A stretch of 64,000 nucleotides of DNA from Bacteroidota bacterium (GTDB lineage Bacteria; Bacteroidota; Bacteroidia; AKYH767-A; OLB10): the NCBI GenBank assembly GCA_016717325.1, contig JADKFV010000003.1, forward strand, positions 310,001 to 374,000. The letters are read 5' to 3'. The translations under genes were made by a program, and so were the position numbers. The notes beneath the pieces are model-generated. The model had not been told where the DNA came from. It searched no databases and saw only the letters and a program-made list of their open reading frames with translations. Below, one piece after another: positions 45,441 through 55,286 of the stretch; within the stretch, counting starts at the first letter, position 1, and every line of letters starts with the position of its first letter.

Positions 45441-48400
45441 ATGATTTTTTATCCAACAGGAGGTAAATTCAATGCTACTAGTTTCACATTTGGTACTGAT
45501 CCAGGGAATGATATTATTTTTAATACAAATGGCACTTACAATGCAACCACAAATGTCTTTACGACACCAAGGGCATTTACCTCAAACAATATTTCTTCGT
45601 TTGTTCCAACTGCGACAGGATTAACAGTTACCAACTTTGCTGCTTACACATATCTCTGGAGCAATGGAGCAACAACAGAAGATGTTACGGGTTTATCGCC
45701 TGGAACGTATACTCTTACAGTTACCGACCGTAATGGTTGCACAGCTACCATGTCGCAAACTATTGTTGCACCGGCAGCCCCTACAGTAACTTGTTCATCA
45801 GCAAATAATACAAGTTGCACGGGAGCTAATGGTACAGCAAGTGCAACAACCAGTGCGGCATCACCAACATATGTTTGGAGTAATTCTGCTACAGCTGCTT
45901 CTATTACAGGATTGGCTGCTGCAACGTATACTGTAATTGTTACTGATGGAGTGACAGGTTGCACAGCATCCTGCACATCGGTGGTTGCAAATAGTATTTT
46001 AAACCCAACGGCAACATGTTCATCCACAGATAACTCGAATTGTACACCGGCAAATGGAAGTGTTAGTGTTACAACAAGCGCTTCATCACCAACTTATTCA
46101 TGGAGCAATTCGGCTACTGCTGCAAGTGTATCGGCATTAGGTGCAGCTACATATACTGTTATGGTTACTGAAACCACAACCGGCTGTACAGTAACTTGTT
46201 CGGCTACAGTGATTAACACAAGTGTAAGCATCACAGCATCATGCACGGCAGTAGATAATACAAGTTGCAGTACTCCAAATGGTAGTGCTTCAGTTACTAC
46301 TGCCGCTACATCGCCTACTTATGCCTGGAGTGGTGGTGGTACAACGGCTATAATTACCGGCTTGGCTGGCGGTACTTATACAGTGTTGGTGACCGATGGT
46401 GTAACTGGTTGTACAGCAACTTGTGCAGCTTTTGTGGGCAGCTCAACAATAAACCCAACAGCTACATGTTCTTCTACAGACAATACAAATTGCACAAGTG
46501 CAAATGGTAGTGCAAGTGTAACTACAAATGCAACCTCACCTTCTTACTCATGGAGTAATGGCAATTCCAATTCAAGTATTAGTGGACTGGCGGCTGGCAC
46601 GTATACTGTTATAGTTACTGAAACCGGAACGGGTTGCACTGCAACCTGTGAAGCAGTTGTTGCAAATGCAACAGTGAATCCAACTTTAACATGCTCGTCA
46701 ACAAACAATACAAGTTGTTTATCGCCCAATGGCTCAGCATCGGTTTCGGACAATGCCACTAGCCCAACATATTCATGGAGTAATAATGCAAGCACAAATT
46801 CTATTTCGGGGCTTGGTGCCGGAACCTATACAGTGACCGTTACCGATGGTGTTACAGGATGTTCAGCATCGTGCACATCTGTTGTTAACAATGTGCAGTC
46901 AACACCTACTGCTACTTGCTCAGGTTCAGCAATTACTTGCAATGGCACCAACAATGGTACTGCAAACATTTTAGCAAATGGCGGTACTCCAACCTATACT
47001 TATTTATGGAGTAATTCGAATACAAATTCTTCGATAAGTGGTTTAGCGGCCGGTACTTATACTGTTACTGTTACAGATGCCAACGGATGTACCGCGCAAT
47101 GCAGCTATACTGTTACAACGCCTGCTGCTGTAGGTGCAGTATGCTCTTCTACCAATATCACTTGTTTTGGTTTAAATGATGGCACTAATTCGGTGAGTGC
47201 ATCGGGTGGAACACCTCCTTACACTTACGCCTGGAATGGTGGAAGTACCAATGCAAGTAACACTGGCTTATCTGCAGGTACGTATACAGTTACAGTAACT
47301 GATGCCAACAGTTGTTTCGCAACTTGTTCGGTTACTATATCAGAACCACCATTAGTTTCAATAACAGTTTCGAACAACAGCCCCTTCTGTGCCGGAGGCG
47401 ATTTAGCTTTCAGTGTTACACCTTCGGTTGGTGGTCTTTTATATTCATGGAGTGGGCCAAATGCATTTTCTTCTTCCTTGCAAAACCCGGTGTTGCTTGG
47501 TGCTATGTCAAATGCGTCAGGTACGTATACTGTTACCGCTACAGACTTAAGTGGATGTTCGGCCAGCGCAACTTCTATGGTATCAGTTTATTTCTCGCCC
47601 GCATTACCCATTGTTACCACACCGGTAAATTATTGTTTAAATAGCGTATCCACACCACTCACTGCAATTGGCGATAGTTTGAAATGGTACACAGATTCAA
47701 CTATTTCAACTCCGTTGTCAACTGCACCAACACCTTTAACGACAGTTGCAGGCCAGACATGCTATTTTGTTTCGGCATCTAAGTATACACCAAACCCTGT
47801 GTCAAGTATTTCAGCTGGTGATATTGCCATTATTGGTAGACAGAATGGTGCAACAGATGCAGTGCAGTTTGTAACTTTGGTTGATATGCCGGCCGGCACA
47901 GTTATTTATTTTACAGATAATGGATGGACAGGCACAGGTTTTCGTGGCTCGTCTGCCACAGACGGAAATGGCTTTGAAGGATTGATTAAATTCACATCAA
48001 ATGCCATTATCCCTGCCGGCAATGTAATTACATCAATTTCAACATCGCCAAGTTATACATGGGTAACATCGGGAGGAACAATACCGGGTACTTCAACTCT
48101 CTGGGGAGGTGTTGACCTGGCCGCTGCCGGTGATCAGATTTATGCTTTCCGTTCCGATTCTGTGAATAACCCATTGTTCCATGCATCAGTTATTACTCAT
48201 CTTTTTGTTTGGGATGATACCAATCTTTTCGAAAATGCTACAACTTCAAATACAGGAAATATTCCCCCGGGCTTAACGCTGGGTACTACTGCTATCACAT
48301 TTAGTAACGCAACTACGGGTACTTCGAAAATGAATAATGATGGTACTGCCAGGTCAGCGGCACAATGGCTGGCATATAATGCCTTGGTATCTAATTGGAC

Positions 48401-50690
48401 TTTAACTACAGCAGTATTTCCTACAACCACTTTAAGCATGACTCCGGGTGGTACCGGAATAGGAAATACTTGCGAAACCGCCCGTGTAAAAATTTGTGTA
48501 AATGTAAATGCCCCAATCACCGTAACTGCGTCTTCTAATGCACCTATATGTGCAGGAGGCAATTTAAATTTATTTGCAACTAACGGAGCCAACAGCTATA
48601 CCTGGTCGGGGCCAAATACTTTTGGGTCAACACTTCAAAACCCAACGATAACAGGAGTAACAACTGCAGCAACAGGAACGTATACAGTTACAGTTGTTGA
48701 TGTAAACGGATGCACCAGCACTTCTCAGGTAGGTGTAGTAATAAATGCCACACCCGATTTGCAGCCTTTAGCACCGCTTGCAAATAATTGCCCAACAACA
48801 ACTGTTGACTTAACAGCAATTACATTGGTTGATAATAACGGAACAACAGGCACACTTTCATATTTTAAAGATGCAAATCTTACTATCTCAGAAACAAATC
48901 CATCCGCAGTTGCAGTGAGTGGTATGTATTATATTGTAAAAACTACTACATCATCACCTGCCTGTACCGATGTTGATTCTGTTCAGGTTACCATATCACC
49001 TTGTTTATGCACTCCACCTTCTATGGTTCCAAATACAACTCATGTGTCGTGTTTTGGTGGCAACAACGGTGCAATTGATATTGCAACATCGGGCGGTACT
49101 GCTCCGTATACTTATTTATGGAGTAATGGAAATACAAATGAAGATTTAACCGGGTTGACAGCCGGTACGTATACAGTTACGGTTACCGATGCACAACCTT
49201 GTTCTACTCAATTAGTTGTTACAGTTAATCAACCGTCAGCAATAGTGCTTTCGAGCACACATACAAATGCATCGTGCTTCGGCTTATCCGATGGCTCAAT
49301 AGATTTAACAGTATCGGGTGGCATATCAGGTTATACGTATTCATGGAGTAGCGGTGCTTCTACCGAAGATGTAACAGGCCTGGCCGCAGGAACATATACT
49401 GTGGTGGTTACCGATTTTAATCTTTGTACAACGACACAATCAATAGTAATTACTTCTCCTCCTGCCATTGACGGTAATGTGGCAGTAACCAATAACCAGT
49501 GCTATGGTAATACCAGCGGTGTTGTGAACCTTACGATATACTCCGATACAATAGGGGAATTTGCTCGCCCTGGATTGTTGATTTCGGAAGTGATGGCAAA
49601 TCCTGTAGGCACCGATTCTTCTTATGAGTTTGTTGAATTGATTGCTACCAAAACCATCAATTTTGCTACAACACCTTATTCAGTAATTTTTACAAATAAC
49701 GGAACAGCTACAGCAAATGGATGGAAGCAAGGATTGTCGATTTCGTATGGTTTTGATATTAGTACAGGAATTGTGAACAAAGGCGATATAGTATATGTGG
49801 GAGGAAATCAAATGATTCCTACCGGAACAAAAATACGTTCTAAGAGTATTGGTACTGCCGGTGATGGTGGCTTAGGAACTGCAACTCCAGCTAACGGTGT
49901 CTTGGGAAATGGTGGTGCGAATGCAGATGGTGTTGCAGTATTCAAAGGCAACATTGCAAGTGTAACCTCGTCAACTGTGCCGCTCGATGCAATATTCTAT
50001 GGTACAGGGCCAACTCCCGGTTCGGCTGTAGTATCAGCAGGTGCTGCAGGTTATCAACTTCCTGTAAACGATAAATATCCGGGTGGAAAATTGCAAACAA
50101 CATCATTTGTTGGGTACGATGCATCGTTGGCGGGAAATACACTTCGTGCAACAGGAACATTTAATACGGCAACTAATTCGTTTTCTATTAACAGAAATTG
50201 GGATTCATTATTCTATGTGAACAATAACCTTAGCCAGGTTTCGCTCATTGGCAGTTCAACTTTCTTATGGTCGAATGGTGCAACAACCGAAGATATAATC
50301 AATTTGGCTGCCGGTTCTTATACGGTTACAGTAACAGCGGCTAATGGATGTACAACAACTTTCACAGGCGTGGTAACAACTCCTGATTCTATTTCACTTA
50401 TAAAAACTGTCGATAGCATCAATTGCTTTGGAGGCAATGATGGTAGTATTCAAATTGCTGCATCGGGTGGTACGCCATCTTATTCTTATTCCTGGAGTAG
50501 CGGGCAGTCAACTTCGTCTATATCAGGTTTAGTAGCCGGTACGTATACTGTTACTGTTACTGATGCTAATGGATGTACAAAACCTGCGTTATTGAATTGG
50601 CCGACCCGGCAGAACTACAGGCAGGAGCAATACCAACCGATGAAACTTGTGAATACCTCAATAATGGTATGGTTGAAGTGCAAGCAATAG
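45441..50690 (+). CDS. Giant T9SS adhesin, part 2: SprB array, DNGW module, second lamin-tail domain
   Basis: 1749 residues in the same frame as part 1. The intervening 45320-45450 is read in the +1 frame and is restored by removing one T from 45445-45450 (PVNDFYPTGGKFN). Contents: the end of the first lamin-tail domain, eight SprB-type modules (45640-47340), Ig-like domains (WSGPNAF, 47350-47590 and 48500-48750), the GDIAIIG...TDNGW module (47806-48450), two more SprB modules (49030-49450), a second lamin-tail domain (49560-50200, LLISEVMANPVGTDSSYEFV) and two SprB modules. After A4 at 50579-50582 the frame is false: five A give NGCTKTCVIELADP. Confidence 0.85.
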   Translation: MIFYPTGGKFNATSFTFGTDPGNDIIFNTNGTYNATTNVFTTPRAFTSNNISSFVPTATGLTVTNFAAYTYLWSNGATTEDVTGLSPGTYTLTVTDRNGCTATMSQTIVAPAAPTVTCSSANNTSCTGANGTASATTSAASPTYVWSNSATAASITGLAAATYTVIVTDGVTGCTASCTSVVANSILNPTATCSSTDNSNCTPANGSVSVTTSASSPTYSWSNSATAASVSALGAATYTVMVTETTTGCTVTCSATVINTSVSITASCTAVDNTSCSTPNGSASVTTAATSPTYAWSGGGTTAIITGLAGGTYTVLVTDGVTGCTATCAAFVGSSTINPTATCSSTDNTNCTSANGSASVTTNATSPSYSWSNGNSNSSISGLAAGTYTVIVTETGTGCTATCEAVVANATVNPTLTCSSTNNTSCLSPNGSASVSDNATSPTYSWSNNASTNSISGLGAGTYTVTVTDGVTGCSASCTSVVNNVQSTPTATCSGSAITCNGTNNGTANILANGGTPTYTYLWSNSNTNSSISGLAAGTYTVTVTDANGCTAQCSYTVTTPAAVGAVCSSTNITCFGLNDGTNSVSASGGTPPYTYAWNGGSTNASNTGLSAGTYTVTVTDANSCFATCSVTISEPPLVSITVSNNSPFCAGGDLAFSVTPSVGGLLYSWSGPNAFSSSLQNPVLLGAMSNASGTYTVTATDLSGCSASATSMVSVYFSPALPIVTTPVNYCLNSVSTPLTAIGDSLKWYTDSTISTPLSTAPTPLTTVAGQTCYFVSASKYTPNPVSSISAGDIAIIGRQNGATDAVQFVTLVDMPAGTVIYFTDNGWTGTGFRGSSATDGNGFEGLIKFTSNAIIPAGNVITSISTSPSYTWVTSGGTIPGTSTLWGGVDLAAAGDQIYAFRSDSVNNPLFHASVITHLFVWDDTNLFENATTSNTGNIPPGLTLGTTAITFSNATTGTSKMNNDGTARSAAQWLAYNALVSNWTLTTAVFPTTTLSMTPGGTGIGNTCETARVKICVNVNAPITVTASSNAPICAGGNLNLFATNGANSYTWSGPNTFGSTLQNPTITGVTTAATGTYTVTVVDVNGCTSTSQVGVVINATPDLQPLAPLANNCPTTTVDLTAITLVDNNGTTGTLSYFKDANLTISETNPSAVAVSGMYYIVKTTTSSPACTDVDSVQVTISPCLCTPPSMVPNTTHVSCFGGNNGAIDIATSGGTAPYTYLWSNGNTNEDLTGLTAGTYTVTVTDAQPCSTQLVVTVNQPSAIVLSSTHTNASCFGLSDGSIDLTVSGGISGYTYSWSSGASTEDVTGLAAGTYTVVVTDFNLCTTTQSIVITSPPAIDGNVAVTNNQCYGNTSGVVNLTIYSDTIGEFARPGLLISEVMANPVGTDSSYEFVELIATKTINFATTPYSVIFTNNGTATANGWKQGLSISYGFDISTGIVNKGDIVYVGGNQMIPTGTKIRSKSIGTAGDGGLGTATPANGVLGNGGANADGVAVFKGNIASVTSSTVPLDAIFYGTGPTPGSAVVSAGAAGYQLPVNDKYPGGKLQTTSFVGYDASLAGNTLRATGTFNTATNSFSINRNWDSLFYVNNNLSQVSLIGSSTFLWSNGATTEDIINLAAGSYTVTVTAANGCTTTFTGVVTTPDSISLIKTVDSINCFGGNDGSIQIAASGGTPSYSYSWSSGQSTSSISGLVAGTYTVTVTDANGCTKPALLNWPTRQNYRQEQYQPMKLVNTSIMVWLKCKQ

Positions 50691-51667
50691 GAGGAACAGG
50701 ATTATTTACAGTAAATATTGTTGGTGGTGTAGTGAATGAAACTGTTACCGGTATATCGTTTAATTACATTTTCGATAGCCTTGCAGCCGGTAATTATATT
50801 ATTACTGTTACCGATGCCAATGGATGTAGCACGCAGTTTTCTACCGATGTATTTGAACCTGCACCACTTGCAGTTACTCAAACAATAACTCAGGTAGCTT
50901 GTAATGGAGCAGCAACAGGTGCTATAGATATTACTGTCGCAGGCGGTACTCCATCTTATACTTTCACATGGAGCAATAGCACAACAACGGAAGACCAAAC
51001 TAATTTGAGTGCAGGAAATTATTCTGTAGTTGTTACCGATGCAGCAGGTTGTACTACATCGGCCTCTTTTGTCATTACAGAACCAACCCTATTGGTGGCG
51101 ACAGCAACATCAACAAATGTAACGTGTAATGGTGCAAACAATGGAACACTCAATGCATCTGCAAGTGGAGGTTTACCAACATACACTTATTCATGGAGTA
51201 ATAGCATTACAGGCAGTTCGCAAACCGGACTTGGCAGCGGTACATATACTGTAACAGTTACCGATGGAAATGGTTGCAGCAAGACTTCTTCAACAACAAT
51301 TGCAGAGCCAGCCGCGCTTGCTATTATACTCACACCAACCAACACAACCTGTGCACTTAGTAATGGTTCAATAAGTGCAAGTGTGTCAGGTGGAACTGTG
51401 AACTACAATTACAGTTGGAGCAATGGTGCCTCAACGCAAAATTTATCTTCTATTGCTGCTGGTACGTATACAGTTAATGTTACCGATGCAAATGGATGTA
51501 CTAAATCAGGAAGTATACCATCACTAATACAGGGACAATACCTGCGCAACCTGGTGCTATTTCAGGTTCCTCAACCATATGTAAAAATACTTCGCAGTCG
51601 TTTTCTATTCTTGCGGTACCTGGCGCTACTAATTATACATGGTCGGCAGGGCCCGGTGCTACAATAA
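50573..51667 (+). CDS. Giant T9SS adhesin, part 3: SprB modules
   Basis: True coding from about 50583: four SprB-type modules (AAGNYIITVTDANGC, SAGNYSVVVTDAAGC, GSGTYTVTVTDGNGC, AAGTYTVNVTDANGC), each about 70 residues with a WSN core and a C-x(2)-A/N-G opening. The frame is lost near 51515-51518; tataccatc should read tataaccatc to give SGSITITNTGTIPAQPGAIS. The last ~50 residues of this entry are spurious. Confidence 0.8.
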   Translation: MYKTCVIELADPAELQAGAIPTDETCEYLNNGMVEVQAIGGTGLFTVNIVGGVVNETVTGISFNYIFDSLAAGNYIITVTDANGCSTQFSTDVFEPAPLAVTQTITQVACNGAATGAIDITVAGGTPSYTFTWSNSTTTEDQTNLSAGNYSVVVTDAAGCTTSASFVITEPTLLVATATSTNVTCNGANNGTLNASASGGLPTYTYSWSNSITGSSQTGLGSGTYTVTVTDGNGCSKTSSTTIAEPAALAIILTPTNTTCALSNGSISASVSGGTVNYNYSWSNGASTQNLSSIAAGTYTVNVTDANGCTKSGSIPSLIQGQYLRNLVLFQVPQPYVKILRSRFLFLRYLALLIIHGRQGPVLQ

Positions 51668-51711
51668 CATTAGGCCAAGGTACTACCAACGTTACCATTG
51701 CATTTTCCAAT

Positions 51712-52593
51712 TTGGCAACAGCATCTTCCGTTTCTGTTTTTGCATCTAATGGCTGTGGAAATAGTTTGCCACGAACAAAAGCATACACAATTTTAAATGG
51801 CACACCGGCAACACCTACTTCAATATTAGGACCGCTGTGGGGAAATTGCAAAAAGGTAAATGTTGGTTACTCATGTACTTTGTCTGCTGGTGCTACCACA
51901 TATACATGGACCGTACCTGCTGGCGTTACTATCAATTCGGGCCAGGGAACAAATGCCATAATTGTGACATACGGATTAGCGTTTACAGGAAGTGGTAACA
52001 TTTCGGTAACTGCCTCGAACAGTTGTGGTACAAGTACTGCACGTACCGTGGTAACAAATGCTAAACCACAAATGCTTGTAATTTCAGGATTGAATTATGC
52101 TTGTCAATATCAATCGGGCTTAGTTTATACTGTGGCCGCGGTGCCGGGAGCTGCAGGCTATACTTGGACTGTGGTTGCAGGCAGCACAATACTGAGTGGA
52201 CAAGGTACTACCTCTATCACAGTAAAGTGGGGAGTAATAAATGGTGTTATAAAATGCGTTGCCAACAATGCTTGTGGTAGCAGTATACAAGCTCAATTCC
52301 CTGTATCATTTGTTTGCAAAGAAGATGGTACGCCTTTCGATTTATCTGAATTAAATCTTTTCCCAAATCCTGCGAACGAAACTACAACTTTACAGTTTGA
52401 AGGATTTAATGAAGGTAATGCAACTATAACTATATACGATGTTATTGGTAAACAAACTTTGAATACAGAAATTCCGGTTGTAGTGGGTGATAATAAATTC
52501 CCAATTAATGTATCAACACTGGCGAAGGGAGTTTATAATATTAAAGTAATATTTAACGGTTACACACGCATACAGCGAATGGTGGTACAATAA
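51712..52593 (+). CDS. Giant T9SS adhesin, part 4: Ig-like domains and T9SS sorting domain
   Basis: The C-terminal end of the giant gene, coding from about 51520. Three Ig-like modules share the TYTWTVPAGVTINSGQGT / YTWTVVAGSTILSGQG pattern. The final ~80 residues are a T9SS type A sorting domain (LNLFPNPANETTTLQFEGF, IYDVIGKQTL, KGVYNIKVIFNG). The sorting domain is removed on export and leaves the protein released or attached to A-LPS. A strong terminator follows 27 bases later. Confidence 0.88.
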   Translation: MATASSVSVFASNGCGNSLPRTKAYTILNGTPATPTSILGPLWGNCKKVNVGYSCTLSAGATTYTWTVPAGVTINSGQGTNAIIVTYGLAFTGSGNISVTASNSCGTSTARTVVTNAKPQMLVISGLNYACQYQSGLVYTVAAVPGAAGYTWTVVAGSTILSGQGTTSITVKWGVINGVIKCVANNACGSSIQAQFPVSFVCKEDGTPFDLSELNLFPNPANETTTLQFEGFNEGNATITIYDVIGKQTLNTEIPVVVGDNKFPINVSTLAKGVYNIKVIFNGYTRIQRMVVQ

Positions 52594-52620
52594 TTTTATG
52601 TCCCACTGAAATTTTAAGAA

Positions 52621-52650
52621 AAGCCGGCAAGAGATTGCCGGCTTTTTTTT
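52621..52650 (+). terminator. Rho-independent terminator after the giant adhesin
   Basis: A perfect 10-bp stem aagccggcaa/ttgccggctt (52621-52630, 52635-52644) with loop gaga runs into eight T. The remaining gap to 53043 shows no gene. Confidence 0.9.
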
Positions 52651-53043
52651 AGAGTTATTTTTGGTTTGAAAATATTCGAATCTTTTTTGTGATTGCTATT
52701 CCGAAACCACTTAGCTTTTGGAAACAAGTTTTTGAAGTTGTTGGGCATTACACGAAGTATACAACTTTTTTCGAATACAGTTCGAGAATACTCATTACAA
52801 GTTCGTGTCAAATTCTGTTAAAAATAAAAAAAATAAGATAGCAGTAAGCAATTACCTGCATTGATTATTAATTGGCAATTACTCATATCGCACAATTTAT
52901 GAATATTGATTTCAAGCCAATAAATTTATATTGAAAATGTGAAGCCTGTAATGTGGAACATTACAATTGTTAAAGGTTTTCTAGTCCACAATAATTCCAA
53001 TCTTCACTTATCTTCAAAAATATAATATATCTCACAACAAACA

Positions 53044-53874
53044 TTACTTTATAAATAATGCAGCGCACCAATTATTGCGTGTTTGAGAATGTTGAAATTT
53101 CAAATCATACTTTTTGGCATGTTCAATTATGATGGGCAAATCAATTTCATAAAAACCACTGCATAAAAAAGTGCCACCAGCCTTAATGCAACTTGCATAA
53201 TCCTGTAAATCGTTAAGGATGATGTTGCGATTTATATTGGCAATAAAAATATCATAAACTTTATTTTGCAACACCGATGCATCGCCAATAGCAGCATTAA
53301 TTTTTGTGCACGCATTGCGTTCAATGTTTGTTTGCGAATTTAGAATACACTGTGCATCATAATCAAAAGCATCTACCATTAATGCGCCTAGTTTTTCGGC
53401 CATTACTGCCAGTATCCCTGTGCCACAGCCCATATCACAAACTATTTTATTTTTGAAAGAAAGCGGTAACATCAGTTCTATTACCAAAGATGTGGTTTCG
53501 TGATGACCGGTGCCAAATGACATTTCGGGTTGAATAATAATTTCGTAGGGATATTTATTTTGAGGGGGATGGAAATCAGCTCTTACGTATACAGTATTGG
53601 TTATAAGCACAGGTTCAAAATTTTCTTCCCATAGTTTATTCCAGTTTTGATAGGGGATTACCTCTGTTGTAAAATCGAATGGGGTAATGTGTTTCAGTTG
53701 GTCAACAAATTCTGATAACTCTTTGTTATCATTACCGGCATTTACAAAAGCATCGAAACCGGTGGCGTTTTCTTCAAATATTTCGAATGCTGTATCTCCC
53801 AAATGAGCAATAAGGATTTCGGAAAATACTTCCGGCTCATGAGGAATACTGAAACTATATTTTATGTAATTCAT
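53044..53874 (-). CDS. prmA: Ribosomal protein L11 methyltransferase
   Basis: 276 residues. PrmA trimethylates ribosomal protein L11 using SAM. The N-terminal L11-recognition domain (about 1-100) ends in NWNKLWEENFEPV. The linker and catalytic domain show PEMSFGTGHHETT at 116-128 and motif I CDMGCGTGILAVMAEKLGA from 146. FIANINRNII is the NPPY-like motif IV equivalent. It lies 26 bases downstream of cinA on the same strand, so the two are probably co-transcribed. Confidence 0.92.
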   Translation of the reverse strand: MNYIKYSFSIPHEPEVFSEILIAHLGDTAFEIFEENATGFDAFVNAGNDNKELSEFVDQLKHITPFDFTTEVIPYQNWNKLWEENFEPVLITNTVYVRADFHPPQNKYPYEIIIQPEMSFGTGHHETTSLVIELMLPLSFKNKIVCDMGCGTGILAVMAEKLGALMVDAFDYDAQCILNSQTNIERNACTKINAAIGDASVLQNKVYDIFIANINRNIILNDLQDYASCIKAGGTFLCSGFYEIDLPIIIEHAKKYDLKFQHSQTRNNWCAALFIK

Positions 53875-53900
53875 GGTTGTATAATTTTTTAGCGTAATAG

Positions 53901-55139
53901 TTATTCTGATTCAATTTCCAGCCTGAGCATATTTAATGCTGTTTGCGAAAACACATGAATATTGCGCATACGGTCGGTACCATATTGTATTTTTTTTGCA
54001 AATACTTTTGTTGGTGTGGCAATTCCAATCCATACCAGGCCAACAGGTTTTTCGTCTGTGCCTCCCGATGGCCCTGCAACACCTGATGTAGCTATAGCAT
54101 AATCTGTTTTAAATTTCTTCTTAATATTCTTTGCCATATATGTTACTGTTTCTTCGCTTACAGCACCATGTTTTTTTAAAACACCTGCCGGAACATCAAG
54201 AAATCTTTCTTTTATAAAATTATCATAGCTTATAACCGAACCCAAATAAAACGCAGAACAACCTGGCATGGAAGTAATGAGGTGCGAAATATATCCTCCG
54301 GTGCAACTTTCAGCCAGCGATAATGTTTTTTTCTTTTTTACCAGTAACGTAGCAATTAGTTCCGGCAGGTTATCGTCACCCTCACCATAAATATATTTGC
54401 TGATAAGTGGCTTTAATTTTTTTATTTGTGATGCTGCGAGCCCCTTTATTTTTTTGTCGTGATCTATGGCGGTGAGGCGCAGGCGCACCATACCGGGTGC
54501 AGGTAAATAAGCGAGTTTCATATTCGGAGGCAAGGCATCTTCCCATTTTTCAATCATTTCGGCAAGTGTACTTTCGCCTATACCTTGGGTAAGTATAGTG
54601 CTGTGAACTATATGTGGTGTTATAAAAGTTTTTTTCAAGCGTGGTAATACTCCATCGGTCATCATGCCTTTCATTTCGTAAGGTACTCCGGGCATCGAAA
54701 CAATTATTTTATTTTTGTGATGAAACCACATACCGGGAGCAGTACCGTTTTTGTTTCGTATACAGATACAGTTATCAGGTACTTCGGCTTGTTTTAAATT
54801 TACTGGTGAAACAACACGATGCCTGTCTTTAAACATTTTTTTAATGTCATTCAGAACCACTTTGTTTACTACCAGTTTACTCTTGAAATATTTGCAAAGT
54901 GTATGTTTTGTAATGTCATCTTTTGTTGGACCAAGGCCTCCGGTTATAAGAACAATGTCTACTCTTTTTATTGCTTCGTTTATGGCTTTTACAATATGGG
55001 CTGCACTATCGCCAACTGCCGTTCGTTGGTAAACGTAAAACCCAAATTTGTTTAACTCCTGCGCCATCCATGCCGAGTTAGTGTCAATTACCTGCCCTAT
55101 CAATAGTTCATCACCTATTGTTATTATTTCAACATTCAT
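53901..55139 (-). CDS. cinA: CinA family protein (putative NMN amidohydrolase)
   Basis: 412 residues. An N-terminal MoCF-type domain carries EIITIGDELLIGQVIDTNSA and ITGGLGPTKDDITKHTL. A middle domain follows, then a C-terminal CinA/PncC domain (SLAESCTGGYISHLITSMPG, AIATSGVAGPSGGTDEKPVG). The C-terminal part hydrolyses nicotinamide mononucleotide in the NAD salvage cycle, and the N-terminal part has ADP-ribose pyrophosphatase-type activity in characterised relatives. Full length; first gene of a pair with prmA. Confidence 0.93.
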   Translation of the reverse strand: MNVEIITIGDELLIGQVIDTNSAWMAQELNKFGFYVYQRTAVGDSAAHIVKAINEAIKRVDIVLITGGLGPTKDDITKHTLCKYFKSKLVVNKVVLNDIKKMFKDRHRVVSPVNLKQAEVPDNCICIRNKNGTAPGMWFHHKNKIIVSMPGVPYEMKGMMTDGVLPRLKKTFITPHIVHSTILTQGIGESTLAEMIEKWEDALPPNMKLAYLPAPGMVRLRLTAIDHDKKIKGLAASQIKKLKPLISKYIYGEGDDNLPELIATLLVKKKKTLSLAESCTGGYISHLITSMPGCSAFYLGSVISYDNFIKERFLDVPAGVLKKHGAVSEETVTYMAKNIKKKFKTDYAIATSGVAGPSGGTDEKPVGLVWIGIATPTKVFAKKIQYGTDRMRNIHVFSQTALNMLRLEIESE

Positions 55140-55286
55140 TTTTGCGTTTATAAAATGGAATTTTTATGGTGCGAATGTACATTCAAAAAAATAAATATTC
55201 GACTAGTGAATCAAAGTATTTGCTTTCATTCAATACTGATTAAGAGATGGTTTAAAAAATTCAATCTCTGGCTTATGAGTAAGTAA

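Noticed and set aside
52614..52811. Open frame of 65 codons on the minus strand
   Set aside because: It overlaps the terminator hairpin after the giant adhesin and shows no protein-like pattern.
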